The notes beneath the pieces are model-generated. The model was not told where the DNA came from. It saw only the letters and a program-made list of their open reading frames with translations, and searched no databases. Of a stretch of 64,000 nucleotides of DNA, positions 35,636 to 43,836 are shown in pieces (the stretch's first letter is position 1; every line of letters begins with the position of its first letter). The stretch comes from Lachnospiraceae bacterium (lineage in GTDB: Bacteria; Bacillota; Clostridia; Lachnospirales; Lachnospiraceae): positions 1 to 64,000 of the forward strand of contig JAFWOE010000048.1 in the NCBI GenBank assembly GCA_017509985.1, read 5' to 3'. Both the position numbers and the translations under genes were made by a program.

Positions 35636-36313
35636 ATGGACAGCAAGAAAATACTGGTCGTCGACGACGAAGCAAGAATGAGAAAACTGGTTCGGGATTT
35701 CCTTGTCATGCACGGCTACACGGTCGTGGAAGCCGAAGACGGAGAACAGGCGATCGATATCTTCTTTTCCGATAAAGATATTGAGCTGATCATTCTCGAT
35801 GTCATGATGCCGAAACTGGACGGCTGGGGAGTCACCAAGGAGATCCGGAGCATATCAAACGTGCCAATCATCATGCTCACAGCAAAGGACACCGAAAGAG
35901 ATGAGCTGCTGGGCTTTGAACTCGGCGTAGACGAATATATATCCAAGCCTTTCAGCCCAAAGATCCTGGTCGCACGCGTGGAAGCAATTCTCCGGCGTAC
36001 TTCATCCGGCGAAGAGGATGTTATGGAAGAATGCGGAATCCGTATCAACAAACCGGCGCATACTGTGACCATCGACGGAGAACCTGTCGAGCTCAGCTTT
36101 AAGGAGTTCGAGCTGCTGACTTATTTTATCGAAAACAAAGGACTGGCACTTTCACGGGAAAAAATCCTCAATAATGTCTGGAATTACGACTATTACGGAG
36201 ACGCGCGTACGATCGATACCCATGTAAAGAAACTGCGCGCCAAGATGGGCGAAAAGGGCGATCTGATCAAAACTGTCTGGGGACTGGGATATAAGTTCGA
36301 GGCGGAAGCATGA
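35636..36313 (+). CDS. OmpR-family response regulator (second two-component system)
   Basis: This 225-residue regulator has the receiver acidic pair in VVDDEARM, the phospho-acceptor Asp in LIILDVMMPKLDGWG and Lys in YISKPF. The winged-helix output domain has LSFKEFELLTYF and THVKKLRAKMGE. It overlaps the kinase gene by 4 bases (ATGA). The palindrome at 35594-35607 may be an autoregulatory site. The signal is unknown. Confidence 0.94.
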   Translation: MDSKKILVVDDEARMRKLVRDFLVMHGYTVVEAEDGEQAIDIFFSDKDIELIILDVMMPKLDGWGVTKEIRSISNVPIIMLTAKDTERDELLGFELGVDEYISKPFSPKILVARVEAILRRTSSGEEDVMEECGIRINKPAHTVTIDGEPVELSFKEFELLTYFIENKGLALSREKILNNVWNYDYYGDARTIDTHVKKLRAKMGEKGDLIKTVWGLGYKFEAEA

Positions 36314-37758
36314 AGAGCTCACTCAGAAAAGAAATAACGATCGTTTTCATCAGCGTCATGGCAGTGGCCATGGTGCTGATCGGCGTGATCCATTTTTTCT
36401 TTTTTGACAACTATTATGAATCGGACAAACGAAAGGCACTTGTACAGTGCTATGAAATGATCAGCAGCGAAGAACGCGACATGGACAGTATCGATAAATA
36501 CTGTACGACATATAATATCACCTATATGATCGCAGACTCCTCGCTTGACAACGTGCAGACCAACATCCGGCGGGAAGACCGTATGATCACCCAGATCTTC
36601 GGGATGATCATGAATAAGGAAGACAAGAACCTGAATGTGATCTTCTCCGGTGATAATTACCAGATCTCACGGTTTCACGATCAGCGGGGAGATATTGACC
36701 AGCTCCAGCTGTTTACATATCTGAACTCGGAGGAGTATGTGATCCTCGAATCTCCGCTGCAGAGCATTGCTGTGGCAGCATCCATATCCAACCGCTTTTT
36801 TATCATGATCAGCCTGATCGTCATTATCATCAGTGCTTTCCTGATCGCTTTTATCACCCGGAAGCTGACCGCGCGGGTGGAAGAGCTGTCTGCCGCAGCG
36901 GACAGGATGGCAAACCTGGATTTTGACGCAAGATATACCGGAGGCGGACAGGATGAGATCGGCCGTCTCGGGGAAAATTTCAATAATATGTCGGACAGCC
37001 TGGAAAAAGCAGTTTCACAACTTAAAAGCGCCAATGCGAGGCTGGAGAAAGACGTGCAGGAGAAGACGGAGATCGATGAGATGCGCCGCGAATTCCTTTC
37101 CAATGTTTCTCATGAGCTGAAAACACCGATCGCCCTGATCCAGGGATATGCCGAAGGCCTGAAGGAAATGGATCTGGATAAGGAAAGCCAGGAGATGTAT
37201 CTGGACGTGATCTCCGATGAGGCCGTAAAGATGAATCGTCTGGTTATGCAGCTGATGAATCTGGAACAGCTGGAATCCGGCAACGACACACCGGATTATC
37301 AGTGCTTCGATCTTGCCGAACTGATCAGCGGAGTACTGACCGCTTCGAAACTGATGATCGATCAGGCCGAAGCGGAAGTGATCTTCCGGCCGGAAGGAAA
37401 AGTGTATGTCTGGGCTGATGAATTCAAGATCGAGCAGGTCGTGACCAATTATCTCACCAATGCCCTTCATCATATTAAAGGGGAGAAAAAGATCATTATC
37501 GACTGCAGTACGGAAAACGGGATCGTCACGACGACCGTCTTCAATACCGGCGATCCGATTCCGGAAGAATCCCTTGACAAGCTGTGGAATAAATTCTATA
37601 AAGTTGATAAAGCCAGAACGCGAAGCTACGGCGGAAGCGGAATCGGCCTTTCTATTGTAAAAGCGATCATGGATGCGCACGGACAGCAGTGCTATGCGCG
37701 CAATCTGCAGGGCGGAACTGCTTTTTCCTTCACTCTTGAAGCCAGAGAAACGATTTAG
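36310..37758 (+). CDS. Membrane sensor histidine kinase
   Basis: This 482-residue kinase has helix 1 (about 11-29), an outside sensor region of about 125 residues, and helix 2 (about 158-178: FFIMISLIVIIISAFLIAF). HAMP follows, then HisKA with the phosphorylated His in NVSHELKTPIALIQG, and HATPase_c with NYLTNALHH and GGSGIGLSIV. Start and end overlap its regulator gene and lie 12 bases from a TetR-type gene, so the three are probably one operon. Confidence 0.94.
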   Translation: MKSSLRKEITIVFISVMAVAMVLIGVIHFFFFDNYYESDKRKALVQCYEMISSEERDMDSIDKYCTTYNITYMIADSSLDNVQTNIRREDRMITQIFGMIMNKEDKNLNVIFSGDNYQISRFHDQRGDIDQLQLFTYLNSEEYVILESPLQSIAVAASISNRFFIMISLIVIIISAFLIAFITRKLTARVEELSAAADRMANLDFDARYTGGGQDEIGRLGENFNNMSDSLEKAVSQLKSANARLEKDVQEKTEIDEMRREFLSNVSHELKTPIALIQGYAEGLKEMDLDKESQEMYLDVISDEAVKMNRLVMQLMNLEQLESGNDTPDYQCFDLAELISGVLTASKLMIDQAEAEVIFRPEGKVYVWADEFKIEQVVTNYLTNALHHIKGEKKIIIDCSTENGIVTTTVFNTGDPIPEESLDKLWNKFYKVDKARTRSYGGSGIGLSIVKAIMDAHGQQCYARNLQGGTAFSFTLEARETI

Positions 37759-37770
37759 CGGGGTGGATCA

Positions 37771-38301
37771 ATGCCTGATGCCAATATTACCAAAAGTGCT
37801 TTAGCCAGAGCAATGAAAAAGCTTATGGCGGAAAAAGACTTTCAGAAGATCAGTGTTACCGATATCTGCGAAAGCTGCGGGATGAACCGTAAAAGCTTTT
37901 ACTATCATTTTAAAGATAAATACGATCTGATGAACTGGATCTTTTATACGGATTTTGTGACGATGATCACCCGCGAAGAGATCCGGAACGGCTGGGATCT
38001 GTTCACTTCCGTAATACGGCTTTTCTATAATGATCAGAGTTTTTACCGTGCTGCGATGAAGACCGAAGGTCAGAATTCCTTCCGGGAGTATTTCCGCGAA
38101 TCCACACTGCCGATCGTCGTATTTACCTTTGCGGACGCGATTGAAGAAAGAGACATTTCCGAGACTATGATCGATGTTGTCTGCGATACCTGCCTTTCCG
38201 CATCGCTCATGTGGCTGGAACACGGATGCAAAGAAACGCCGGAAGAATTTGTCGGCGGCATCAAGAGGATCGTCCTGATCATCGCCAAAACCATAGAATG
38301 A
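37771..38301 (+). CDS. TetR-like transcriptional regulator (DhaS-type C-terminus)
   Basis: This 176-residue regulator has an N-terminal helix-turn-helix (about 20-52: ISVTDICESCGMNRKSFYYHF). It continues into the short C-terminal domain of the DhaS/YbiH-like TetR group. It follows the two-component genes closely (12 bases, GGGGTGGA site) and converges with the gene at 38371-39399. TetR-type genes often neighbour the Clostridial radical SAM family that the convergent gene resembles; a regulatory link is inference. Confidence 0.85.
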   Translation: MPDANITKSALARAMKKLMAEKDFQKISVTDICESCGMNRKSFYYHFKDKYDLMNWIFYTDFVTMITREEIRNGWDLFTSVIRLFYNDQSFYRAAMKTEGQNSFREYFRESTLPIVVFTFADAIEERDISETMIDVVCDTCLSASLMWLEHGCKETPEEFVGGIKRIVLIIAKTIE

Positions 38302-38334
38302 ATTGAATACAGGAATAAAACATTATGAAATAAA

Positions 38335-38367
38335 GATGCCCCGAAAGTCTGACCTTCGGGGCGTCTT
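38335..38367. terminator. Bidirectional terminator between convergent genes
   Basis: The stem core GCCCCGAA/TTCGGGGC (38338-38345 and 38355-38362), extended by GAT/GTC pairing, is followed by a weak T-run on plus and TTTATTT on minus. Confidence 0.65.
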
Positions 38368-38370
38368 ATT

Positions 38371-39399
38371 TCAGTTTGATTCTTTGTTCAGAACCAGCCG
38401 GAGCAGTTCTTTAAGATTCTTAGGACCCTCCGGGACCGTGGTATATCCGCGGTCGGTATGGATCGTACCATCCTGTGTAAAACTGAAAAAGCACCGGCCT
38501 TTTGAAAGAATGCTCTTGATCTGCAGCGCGTCCCCGTACATGTCAAACATCAGCGTGGGAGATACAGGCTCCATTCGGGATTCTTTAATAGCTTTCTGGG
38601 TTTCTTCGATCGTACTCAGAGGAGTTCCGTTTTCGGCAATCAGGAGGATAAACAGGCTTCCGACGGAGAACGAGTCTTTTGCCGTTGAGGTCATGGCGGA
38701 AGAGGCATTGCTTTCATTATAATATCCGTAGGTACCATACCAGGCCTTGCGGCCGCGAAGCAGGACGGCGTTGGAATCATTATAATCACCCGGAACTTTC
38801 AGGAAAGACAGGACATTTGTGCATTCAGCCAGAGAGTCTGCCCGGTCAGGATCGAGTTCCTCGTCCGGCAGACAGAGCATAAAGGCACATCCCGGGTGCG
38901 CCTTAAAGATCGGGATAAGGGTGTCGATGAAAGAGAGGCCGTTGATGATTCCGACATTATAGGTAAAGATCCCGAGCTCCAGCCCCTGGTTGATCAGGCT
39001 GTTGATCTCTTCCGCAGGGATCTGGTCACTTTTTTTGGAATCCAGGATAAAAGAGATCGCCCATGGAATCTGATAATCGGATGTTTCTTCAATCTTGCGG
39101 ATCTGCTTTGCACCGCGTGTAAAGGAATTGTATCCCAGATTGATCCCGAAATCTTTCAGGGCCTTGCGGCTTGTATGATGCAGCAGATGATCGATCAGGA
39201 TATAATAAGGGCTTTCCTCGTTTCGAAGAAGGTCCTGGAAGATCGAGTAGACTTCACCGATGAAGCGGCCGTTGGAAAACTGCTTGGCCATATCCGTGAG
39301 CTTCCGGATACTGCGCTGCGGATCTTCGTCCACTTCCCGGAGTCCCCTTTCCACGGTAGCCTCGATGATCGCTCTGGTTATGCTTTTGTCTTCTTTCAT
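38371..39399 (-). CDS. Radical-SAM-like protein lacking the cluster cysteines
   Basis: This 342-residue protein has the layout of a common Clostridial radical SAM/SPASM family: an N-terminal helical region with DEDPQRSIRKLTDMA, then IPWAISFILDS at 112-121, EEINSLINQGLELGIFTY, and a C-terminal GRCFFSFTQDGTIHT segment. Where relatives have the CxxxCxxC loop right after IPWA, this protein has ILDSKKSDQIP with no cysteine. The GGEP-like turn is GIINGL, and the later cysteine after NGDV is also missing. Catalysis by Fe-S radical chemistry is therefore unlikely. Function is unknown; the family call is from remembered patterns. Confidence 0.6.
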   Translation of the reverse strand: MKEDKSITRAIIEATVERGLREVDEDPQRSIRKLTDMAKQFSNGRFIGEVYSIFQDLLRNEESPYYILIDHLLHHTSRKALKDFGINLGYNSFTRGAKQIRKIEETSDYQIPWAISFILDSKKSDQIPAEEINSLINQGLELGIFTYNVGIINGLSFIDTLIPIFKAHPGCAFMLCLPDEELDPDRADSLAECTNVLSFLKVPGDYNDSNAVLLRGRKAWYGTYGYYNESNASSAMTSTAKDSFSVGSLFILLIAENGTPLSTIEETQKAIKESRMEPVSPTLMFDMYGDALQIKSILSKGRCFFSFTQDGTIHTDRGYTTVPEGPKNLKELLRLVLNKESN

Positions 39400-39503
39400 A
39401 ATATAAAAACCGTCCCTTCAGAAGATGTGGTTTCAGTTTATCAGTTTGCGTCGGAATAATACATGGTCAGATTTGCTAATATGTCCGGTTCGGTAAAAAG
39501 TTC

Positions 39504-39532
39504 TTTACAACCATTATTTACTGTGTTAAAAT
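39504..39532 (+). promoter_or_regulatory. Predicted promoter for rpsF-rpsR
   Basis: TTTACA (39504-39509) and TAAAAT (39527-39532) are separated by 17 bases. The leader of about 70 bases could hold an S6:S18-binding structure, but I could not confirm one. Confidence 0.6.
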
Positions 39533-39606
39533 TCACATTCGTGAAACATCACATCCTTGTTTTTCGCATAAAGCGGAAAGCCAAATGTCCATAGGGAGGA
39601 ACAATA

Positions 39607-40083
39607 ATGAACAAGTATGAACTTGCGCTTGTACTCAGCGCGAAAATCGACGATGATGCCAGAGCCGATCTTCTCGAGAAGGCTAAGGGATACATCTCCC
39701 GTTATGACGGCGTTGTCGGCCAGACAGAAACCTGGGGAAAGAGAAGACTCGCTTACGAGATCGCTCATCAGAGAGAAGGGTTCTATTATTTCATCCATTT
39801 CGATGCAGAGCCCTCATGCCCCGCAGAAGTAGAATCTCACGTACGCATCATGGACAACGTCCTTCGCTATCTGATCGTCAGAACCGATTCCGATGAGCTT
39901 TTCATCAGCCCGGAAGCGGAAGAAGCACCGAAGGCCGAACAGGCTGAAGAGGCTCCTGTAGCTGAAGCTCCGGCAGAGGAGGCACCTGCGGAAGAAGCTC
40001 CTGCTGAAACAGCAGAAGAAGCACCTGCAGCAGAAACCGAAGAGGCACCGGCTGAAGAAAATACAGCCGAGGCAGCTGAATAA
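39607..40083 (+). CDS. rpsF: 30S ribosomal protein S6 with Ala/Glu/Pro-rich tail
   Basis: This 158-residue protein has the normal S6 fold in the first about 97 residues ([37 protein letters not shown]). A 55-60-residue tail of repeats like [11 protein letters not shown] follows. S6 normally has 95-135 residues. It pairs with S18 in the 30S platform. AGGGAGGA precedes the ATG. rpsR follows 20 bases later; ssb, usually between them in Firmicutes, is absent. Confidence 0.95.
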   Translation: MNKYELALVLSAKIDDDARADLLEKAKGYISRYDGVVGQTETWGKRRLAYEIAHQREGFYYFIHFDAEPSCPAEVESHVRIMDNVLRYLIVRTDSDELFISPEAEEAPKAEQAEEAPVAEAPAEEAPAEEAPAETAEEAPAAETEEAPAEENTAEAAE

Positions 40084-40103
40084 TCGCGAAGGAGGACATG
40101 ATC

Positions 40104-40358
40104 ATGGCAGAAAATCAGGAGAGAACATTTACTCCAAGAAAAAGGATCCAGAGAAAAAGAAGAAAAGTCTGCATATTCTGCGGAAAAGACAATGTAATCA
40201 ACTATAAAGATACCGCTAAGCTCCGCCGTTTTGTTTCCGAGAGAGGCAAGATTCTTCCCAGAAGAGTTACCGGAAACTGTGCAAGACATCAGCGTGCGAT
40301 CACACTCGCAGTAAAGAGGGCAAGGCACCTGGCGTTAATGCCGTATGTAGATGATTGA
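40104..40358 (+). CDS. rpsR: 30S ribosomal protein S18 (zinc-binding form)
   Basis: This 84-residue basic protein partners S6 in the small subunit. [15 protein letters not shown] and [12 protein letters not shown] are family hallmarks. Cys23 and Cys26 (CIFCGK) with Cys59 and His62 (CARH) form a probable zinc site, the C+ form of S18. ATG 40104 is chosen because GGAGG lies 8 bases before it; ATG 40098 would leave only 2 bases. A terminator follows at 40365. Confidence 0.96.
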   Translation: MAENQERTFTPRKRIQRKRRKVCIFCGKDNVINYKDTAKLRRFVSERGKILPRRVTGNCARHQRAITLAVKRARHLALMPYVDD

Positions 40359-40364
40359 TAATTT

Positions 40365-40392
40365 ACAGCCCCGGTTCATCCGGGGCTGTTTT
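40365..40392 (+). terminator. Rho-independent terminator of rpsF-rpsR
   Basis: A perfect 10-bp stem ACAGCCCCGG/CCGGGGCTGT has loop TTCAT and is followed by TTTT. Confidence 0.88.
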
Positions 40393-40430
40393 ATAATTTG
40401 CTGATATTAATTCGTTTCGGAAACTTACAA

Positions 40431-42128
40431 GTGGCTCAGAAGAAAAAAAAGAATTCTGCCGCAAAAGGCAAAAAAAAGAATACAAAAGGGAATGCTTCAT
40501 CCAAGCTGAGCAAGGCTGACGCTGCAGCGAAAAGCGGGAGCCGTTCCAAAGGTACGGCTAAAAAAGGAAAAAACAGCAAATCCGGAGCAAAGCGCAGTGC
40601 TTCCGCTCCGAAAAAGACTTCGGCTGCAGCAGCAAAGAAACAGACATCTGCCAAAAATACGATTCCTGATAAATCCAAAAAGACCACCGCTGCAAAAAAG
40701 GCCGTTATCAGTATCGTTGTCATTGCTGCTGCGGTGACCCTTGGGATCCTGACAAGGATCTATCTTAAAAACGCTTTTTATTATAAAGATCATTTCTTCG
40801 AAGGCACGGTCATCAACGGCACAGACTGTTCCTTAATGACTGTCGAAGAAGCCGAACAGACGATACAGAACACATTGAGTGACTATACGTTTACATTTAC
40901 GGATCATGAAGGGCGAAGCAGTACCGTTACGGCGCCGGAAATCTGCGTTACATATACGGATGACGGCGAAGTAGACCAGCTGATGGAGACGCAGGAGTAT
41001 CTGAAGTGGGCTTTTCGTGAAAATGACCGGGAAGTATATAATGTTACTTCCGGGTACACATACAGCAAAGATGCACTGGATGCATGGATTTCGGCCCTTC
41101 CCTGCCTGAATGACGGCGTCCCTCCGACCGATGCTTATCTTCATGAGAAAGAAGATACATTCTGGGAGATCATACCGGAAACGTACGGCGACCAGCTTGA
41201 TCCGGAGATCGTACGCGCTTCGATCACGCAGGCTGTCGACGAAGGACGGCCATCTTCGGACCTTGCGGACCTGGACTGCTTTTATAAGCCGTCGGTTTAT
41301 TCCGACGATGCAGAACTCGTTGCTTTTGTTGAGACGACGAACGCCGAGATCGAGCGTCAGATACGCCGAAATGCAATTATCGAAGACATCACGGATGTTG
41401 AACTTCTGTTTTCCTCCTATGCGGATAAGGTCTATCTGAATCAGGAGCTTCTGAAAGGAATGCTTGAGGATGATGAAAACGGTGATCCGGTCATCTCCAA
41501 AGATATGGTCACGGCGTGGGTACGGAAATGGGCTGAGGACCGGGGCTTTGTGAACGAGACCAATTTGTTCGTTACGCATGGCGGTAAACTTGTATACGTC
41601 GGCTACGGTCCGTACGGAGGGTGGTCCCTGGATGTCGATGCGACTGCAGAAAGGACCTATGAAGCTGTCGTCAATAAAGAGAACGGTGTCCTGTTCCCGG
41701 TCACGGTCGACGGGGAAGGAAACAGGCAGAAAGATTCTTCTTATGTAGAAATTAATATACTGAAGCAGACAATGTGGTATTATAAGGATGGGAAGCAGCT
41801 GGTTGAAACTCCGGTCGTCACCGGTGACCCGACCAAAGGGATGGATACACCGACGGACGGTGTCTGGGCCATCTACCAGAAATCCATGTATTATACACTT
41901 CGGGGGCCGAGATATTCGGACGGAACGTATGAATATATCACCCCTGTGGATTACTGGATGCCATTCAACGGACAGATCGGCATACATGATATGCAGACGA
42001 GAACGGAATTCGGGGGACAGATTTACATGGGAAGCGGCTCGCACGGCTGCGTGAATACGCCTTACGAAAACGCGGAGATCATTTATCAGAACGCATATGT
42101 CGGTACTCCGGTAGTCATACACAGCTGA
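40431..42128 (+). CDS. L,D-transpeptidase (YkuD) with peptidoglycan-binding-like domain
   Basis: This protein of about 565 residues has a very Lys/Ala/Ser-rich cytoplasmic N-terminus (about 1-85), then one membrane helix (about 90-108: AVISIVVIAAAVTLGIL). A YoaR-type putative peptidoglycan-binding domain follows. The C-terminal YkuD domain (about 435-565) has IGIHDMQTR and the catalytic SHGCVNTP. It makes 3-3 cross-links in peptidoglycan outside the cell. The start is uncertain: GTG 40431 is preferred for a short N-terminus, but no strong ribosome site is seen; TTG 40398 is in frame. Confidence 0.9.
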   Translation: MAQKKKKNSAAKGKKKNTKGNASSKLSKADAAAKSGSRSKGTAKKGKNSKSGAKRSASAPKKTSAAAAKKQTSAKNTIPDKSKKTTAAKKAVISIVVIAAAVTLGILTRIYLKNAFYYKDHFFEGTVINGTDCSLMTVEEAEQTIQNTLSDYTFTFTDHEGRSSTVTAPEICVTYTDDGEVDQLMETQEYLKWAFRENDREVYNVTSGYTYSKDALDAWISALPCLNDGVPPTDAYLHEKEDTFWEIIPETYGDQLDPEIVRASITQAVDEGRPSSDLADLDCFYKPSVYSDDAELVAFVETTNAEIERQIRRNAIIEDITDVELLFSSYADKVYLNQELLKGMLEDDENGDPVISKDMVTAWVRKWAEDRGFVNETNLFVTHGGKLVYVGYGPYGGWSLDVDATAERTYEAVVNKENGVLFPVTVDGEGNRQKDSSYVEINILKQTMWYYKDGKQLVETPVVTGDPTKGMDTPTDGVWAIYQKSMYYTLRGPRYSDGTYEYITPVDYWMPFNGQIGIHDMQTRTEFGGQIYMGSGSHGCVNTPYENAEIIYQNAYVGTPVVIHS

Positions 42129-42161
42129 ACGGACAGATGGTTCACGGTTATTATTTGAATT

Positions 42162-43382
42162 ATGGCGGAAGAGAATAAGCTGGTAAAAAAACTGATACCG
42201 AATAAAGGATATTTTGACTACAACCTTCTGGCGGTAGTTGTTATCCTTATCTGCTTCGGACTGGTCATGCTTTATTCTGCCAGCGCCTACGATGCAACCA
42301 GTACCTTCGGGGACGACATGTATTATCTGAAGAGGCAGATCTTAACAACGCTTCTGGCGATTGCGGTCATGCTGGTTATCATGACGATCGACTATCATAC
42401 TCTTGTCCGCCTTTCCCCTGCACTTTATTTCGTTTCGATCCTTTTGATGGCAATGGTTAAATACACTCCTTTCGGAGTCGAGGTTAACGGTGCCAGAAGA
42501 TGGCTGAGGCTCGGAATCCAGTTCCAGCCTTCGGAGATCGCCAAGATCGCCGTGATCCTGATCCTTGTTTTTATGATCAAGCGGTTCGGACGGGAAGCCG
42601 GAAGATTTACAAATACCTTTTTCATGTTTGTCGTCGGGTTTTTGCCCGGCATTGCAGCATACTATTTTACAGAAAACCTCAGTACGGCTCTGATCATTAT
42701 CGGGATCTGCTCCGGTATTGTTTTCGTCTCTCATCCGAAGACCGTTCCTTTTATCGTTTTATTCATTGTGATCGCGGCACTCGCGATCGGCGGCCTGATC
42801 TATCTGATCCATAATTTTGAAAGCAGCGACAGCTTCCGTATTGTCCGGATCATGACATGGAGAAACCCCGAAAAATATGCGGATCTGGGCGGATGGCAGG
42901 TGCTCCAGGGACTCTATGCTATAGGAAGCGGCGGCTTCTTCGGCAAAGGCCTCGGAAGCAGCACACAGAAGCTGGATATTATCCCGGAAGCGCAGAATGA
43001 CATGATCTTTTCCATTATCTGCGAAGAACTGGGCCTTTTCGGTGCGATCATCGTAGTCCTTCTCTTTGCCTATCTGCTTTTCCGGCTGATCGTGATCGCG
43101 CAGAATGCACCCGACAAGCAGGGTTCACTGATCGCGACCGGTGTTTTCGTTCATATTGCGCTTCAGGTCATTTTAAATATAAGCGTTGTTCTGAACGTAA
43201 TCCCGACGACCGGGATCACGCTGCCGTGGATCAGCTACGGCGGCACTTCGGTTCTGTTCCTGATGTCGGAGATCGGAATCGTCCTGCGCGTTTCGGCTCA
43301 GATCGATCCGAAGGTCCTTTCGCCTGCGCGCGCCGCTCGGGCGAGAAAACGGGCGCTTCGAAGACAGCGGCAGAAAACCTGA
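42162..43382 (+). CDS. FtsW/RodA/SpoVE-family peptidoglycan polymerase
   Basis: This 406-residue membrane protein has about 10 helices. SEDS-family marks include FGLVMLYSAS near the start, FQPSEIAKIAVIL, QVLQGLYAIGSGGFFGKG, and the C-terminal GITLPWISYGGTS. It polymerises lipid II glycan chains with a partner penicillin-binding protein. FtsW, RodA and SpoVE cannot be separated reliably by eye; FtsW is slightly favoured. It follows an L,D-transpeptidase gene by 33 bases, making a wall-synthesis pair. Confidence 0.93.
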   Translation: MAEENKLVKKLIPNKGYFDYNLLAVVVILICFGLVMLYSASAYDATSTFGDDMYYLKRQILTTLLAIAVMLVIMTIDYHTLVRLSPALYFVSILLMAMVKYTPFGVEVNGARRWLRLGIQFQPSEIAKIAVILILVFMIKRFGREAGRFTNTFFMFVVGFLPGIAAYYFTENLSTALIIIGICSGIVFVSHPKTVPFIVLFIVIAALAIGGLIYLIHNFESSDSFRIVRIMTWRNPEKYADLGGWQVLQGLYAIGSGGFFGKGLGSSTQKLDIIPEAQNDMIFSIICEELGLFGAIIVVLLFAYLLFRLIVIAQNAPDKQGSLIATGVFVHIALQVILNISVVLNVIPTTGITLPWISYGGTSVLFLMSEIGIVLRVSAQIDPKVLSPARAARARKRALRRQRQKT

Positions 43383-43423
43383 AATCTTCCGGACTGAGGC
43401 CTTGCCGGAAAGATGATCAATCT

Positions 43424-43437
43424 ATGCTTTAAAGCAT
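43424..43437. promoter_or_regulatory. Perfect 14-base palindrome next to the acpP promoter
   Basis: ATGCTTTAAAGCAT ends 1 base before the predicted -35 at 43439. Possible operator; core CTTTAAAG is shared with the palindrome at 35594-35607. Confidence 0.35.
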
Positions 43438-43438
43438 G

Positions 43439-43467
43439 TTGACAACTGCGGTTATTAATATTAAACT
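43439..43467 (+). promoter_or_regulatory. Predicted sigma-A promoter for acpP
   Basis: A perfect TTGACA (43439-43444) and TAAACT (43462-43467) are separated by 17 bases. The leader to acpP is about 95 bases. Confidence 0.7.
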
Positions 43468-43567
43468 CGTTTTTGTATTTATGATATGAGGGTGCGGCAG
43501 GGCGTCTGCAATGCCGCAGCAGTTATGAAAATTTAACTGAAAAATAAACGTAAAGAAGGAGACAGGA

Positions 43568-43801
43568 ATGCTGGAAAGGATCCGTACGATTTTAGCCGAG
43601 CAGTTTAACTGCGAAGCGGAGAGTATTGACGAGAACACGAATTTTAAAGATGATCTTGGCGCCGATTCGCTCGATCTGTTCGAACTGATCATGGGACTGG
43701 AAGAGGAGTATTCGATCGAGATTCCCGCTGAAGAGCTTACAGACATCAGTACAGTCGGAGACGTAATGGTATATCTTAAGGATAAAGGCGTGGAGATCTG
43801 A
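43568..43801 (+). CDS. acpP: Acyl carrier protein
   Basis: This 77-residue acidic helical protein carries acyl chains on a phosphopantetheine attached to Ser34 in DLGADSLDLFEL. The glutamate-rich recognition helix and EEEYSIEIPAEE match the family. GAAGGAGA precedes the ATG. No fatty-acid synthesis genes are adjacent; gltX follows 35 bases later and may share the transcript. Confidence 0.95.
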   Translation: MLERIRTILAEQFNCEAESIDENTNFKDDLGADSLDLFELIMGLEEEYSIEIPAEELTDISTVGDVMVYLKDKGVEI

Positions 43802-43836
43802 TCCGCGCCTTTTCTTTTTAATACAGGAGGACATCA

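Noticed and set aside
40833-42122. 429-codon open frame on the minus strand
   Set aside because: It is antisense to the L,D-transpeptidase gene and shows no recognisable domain.
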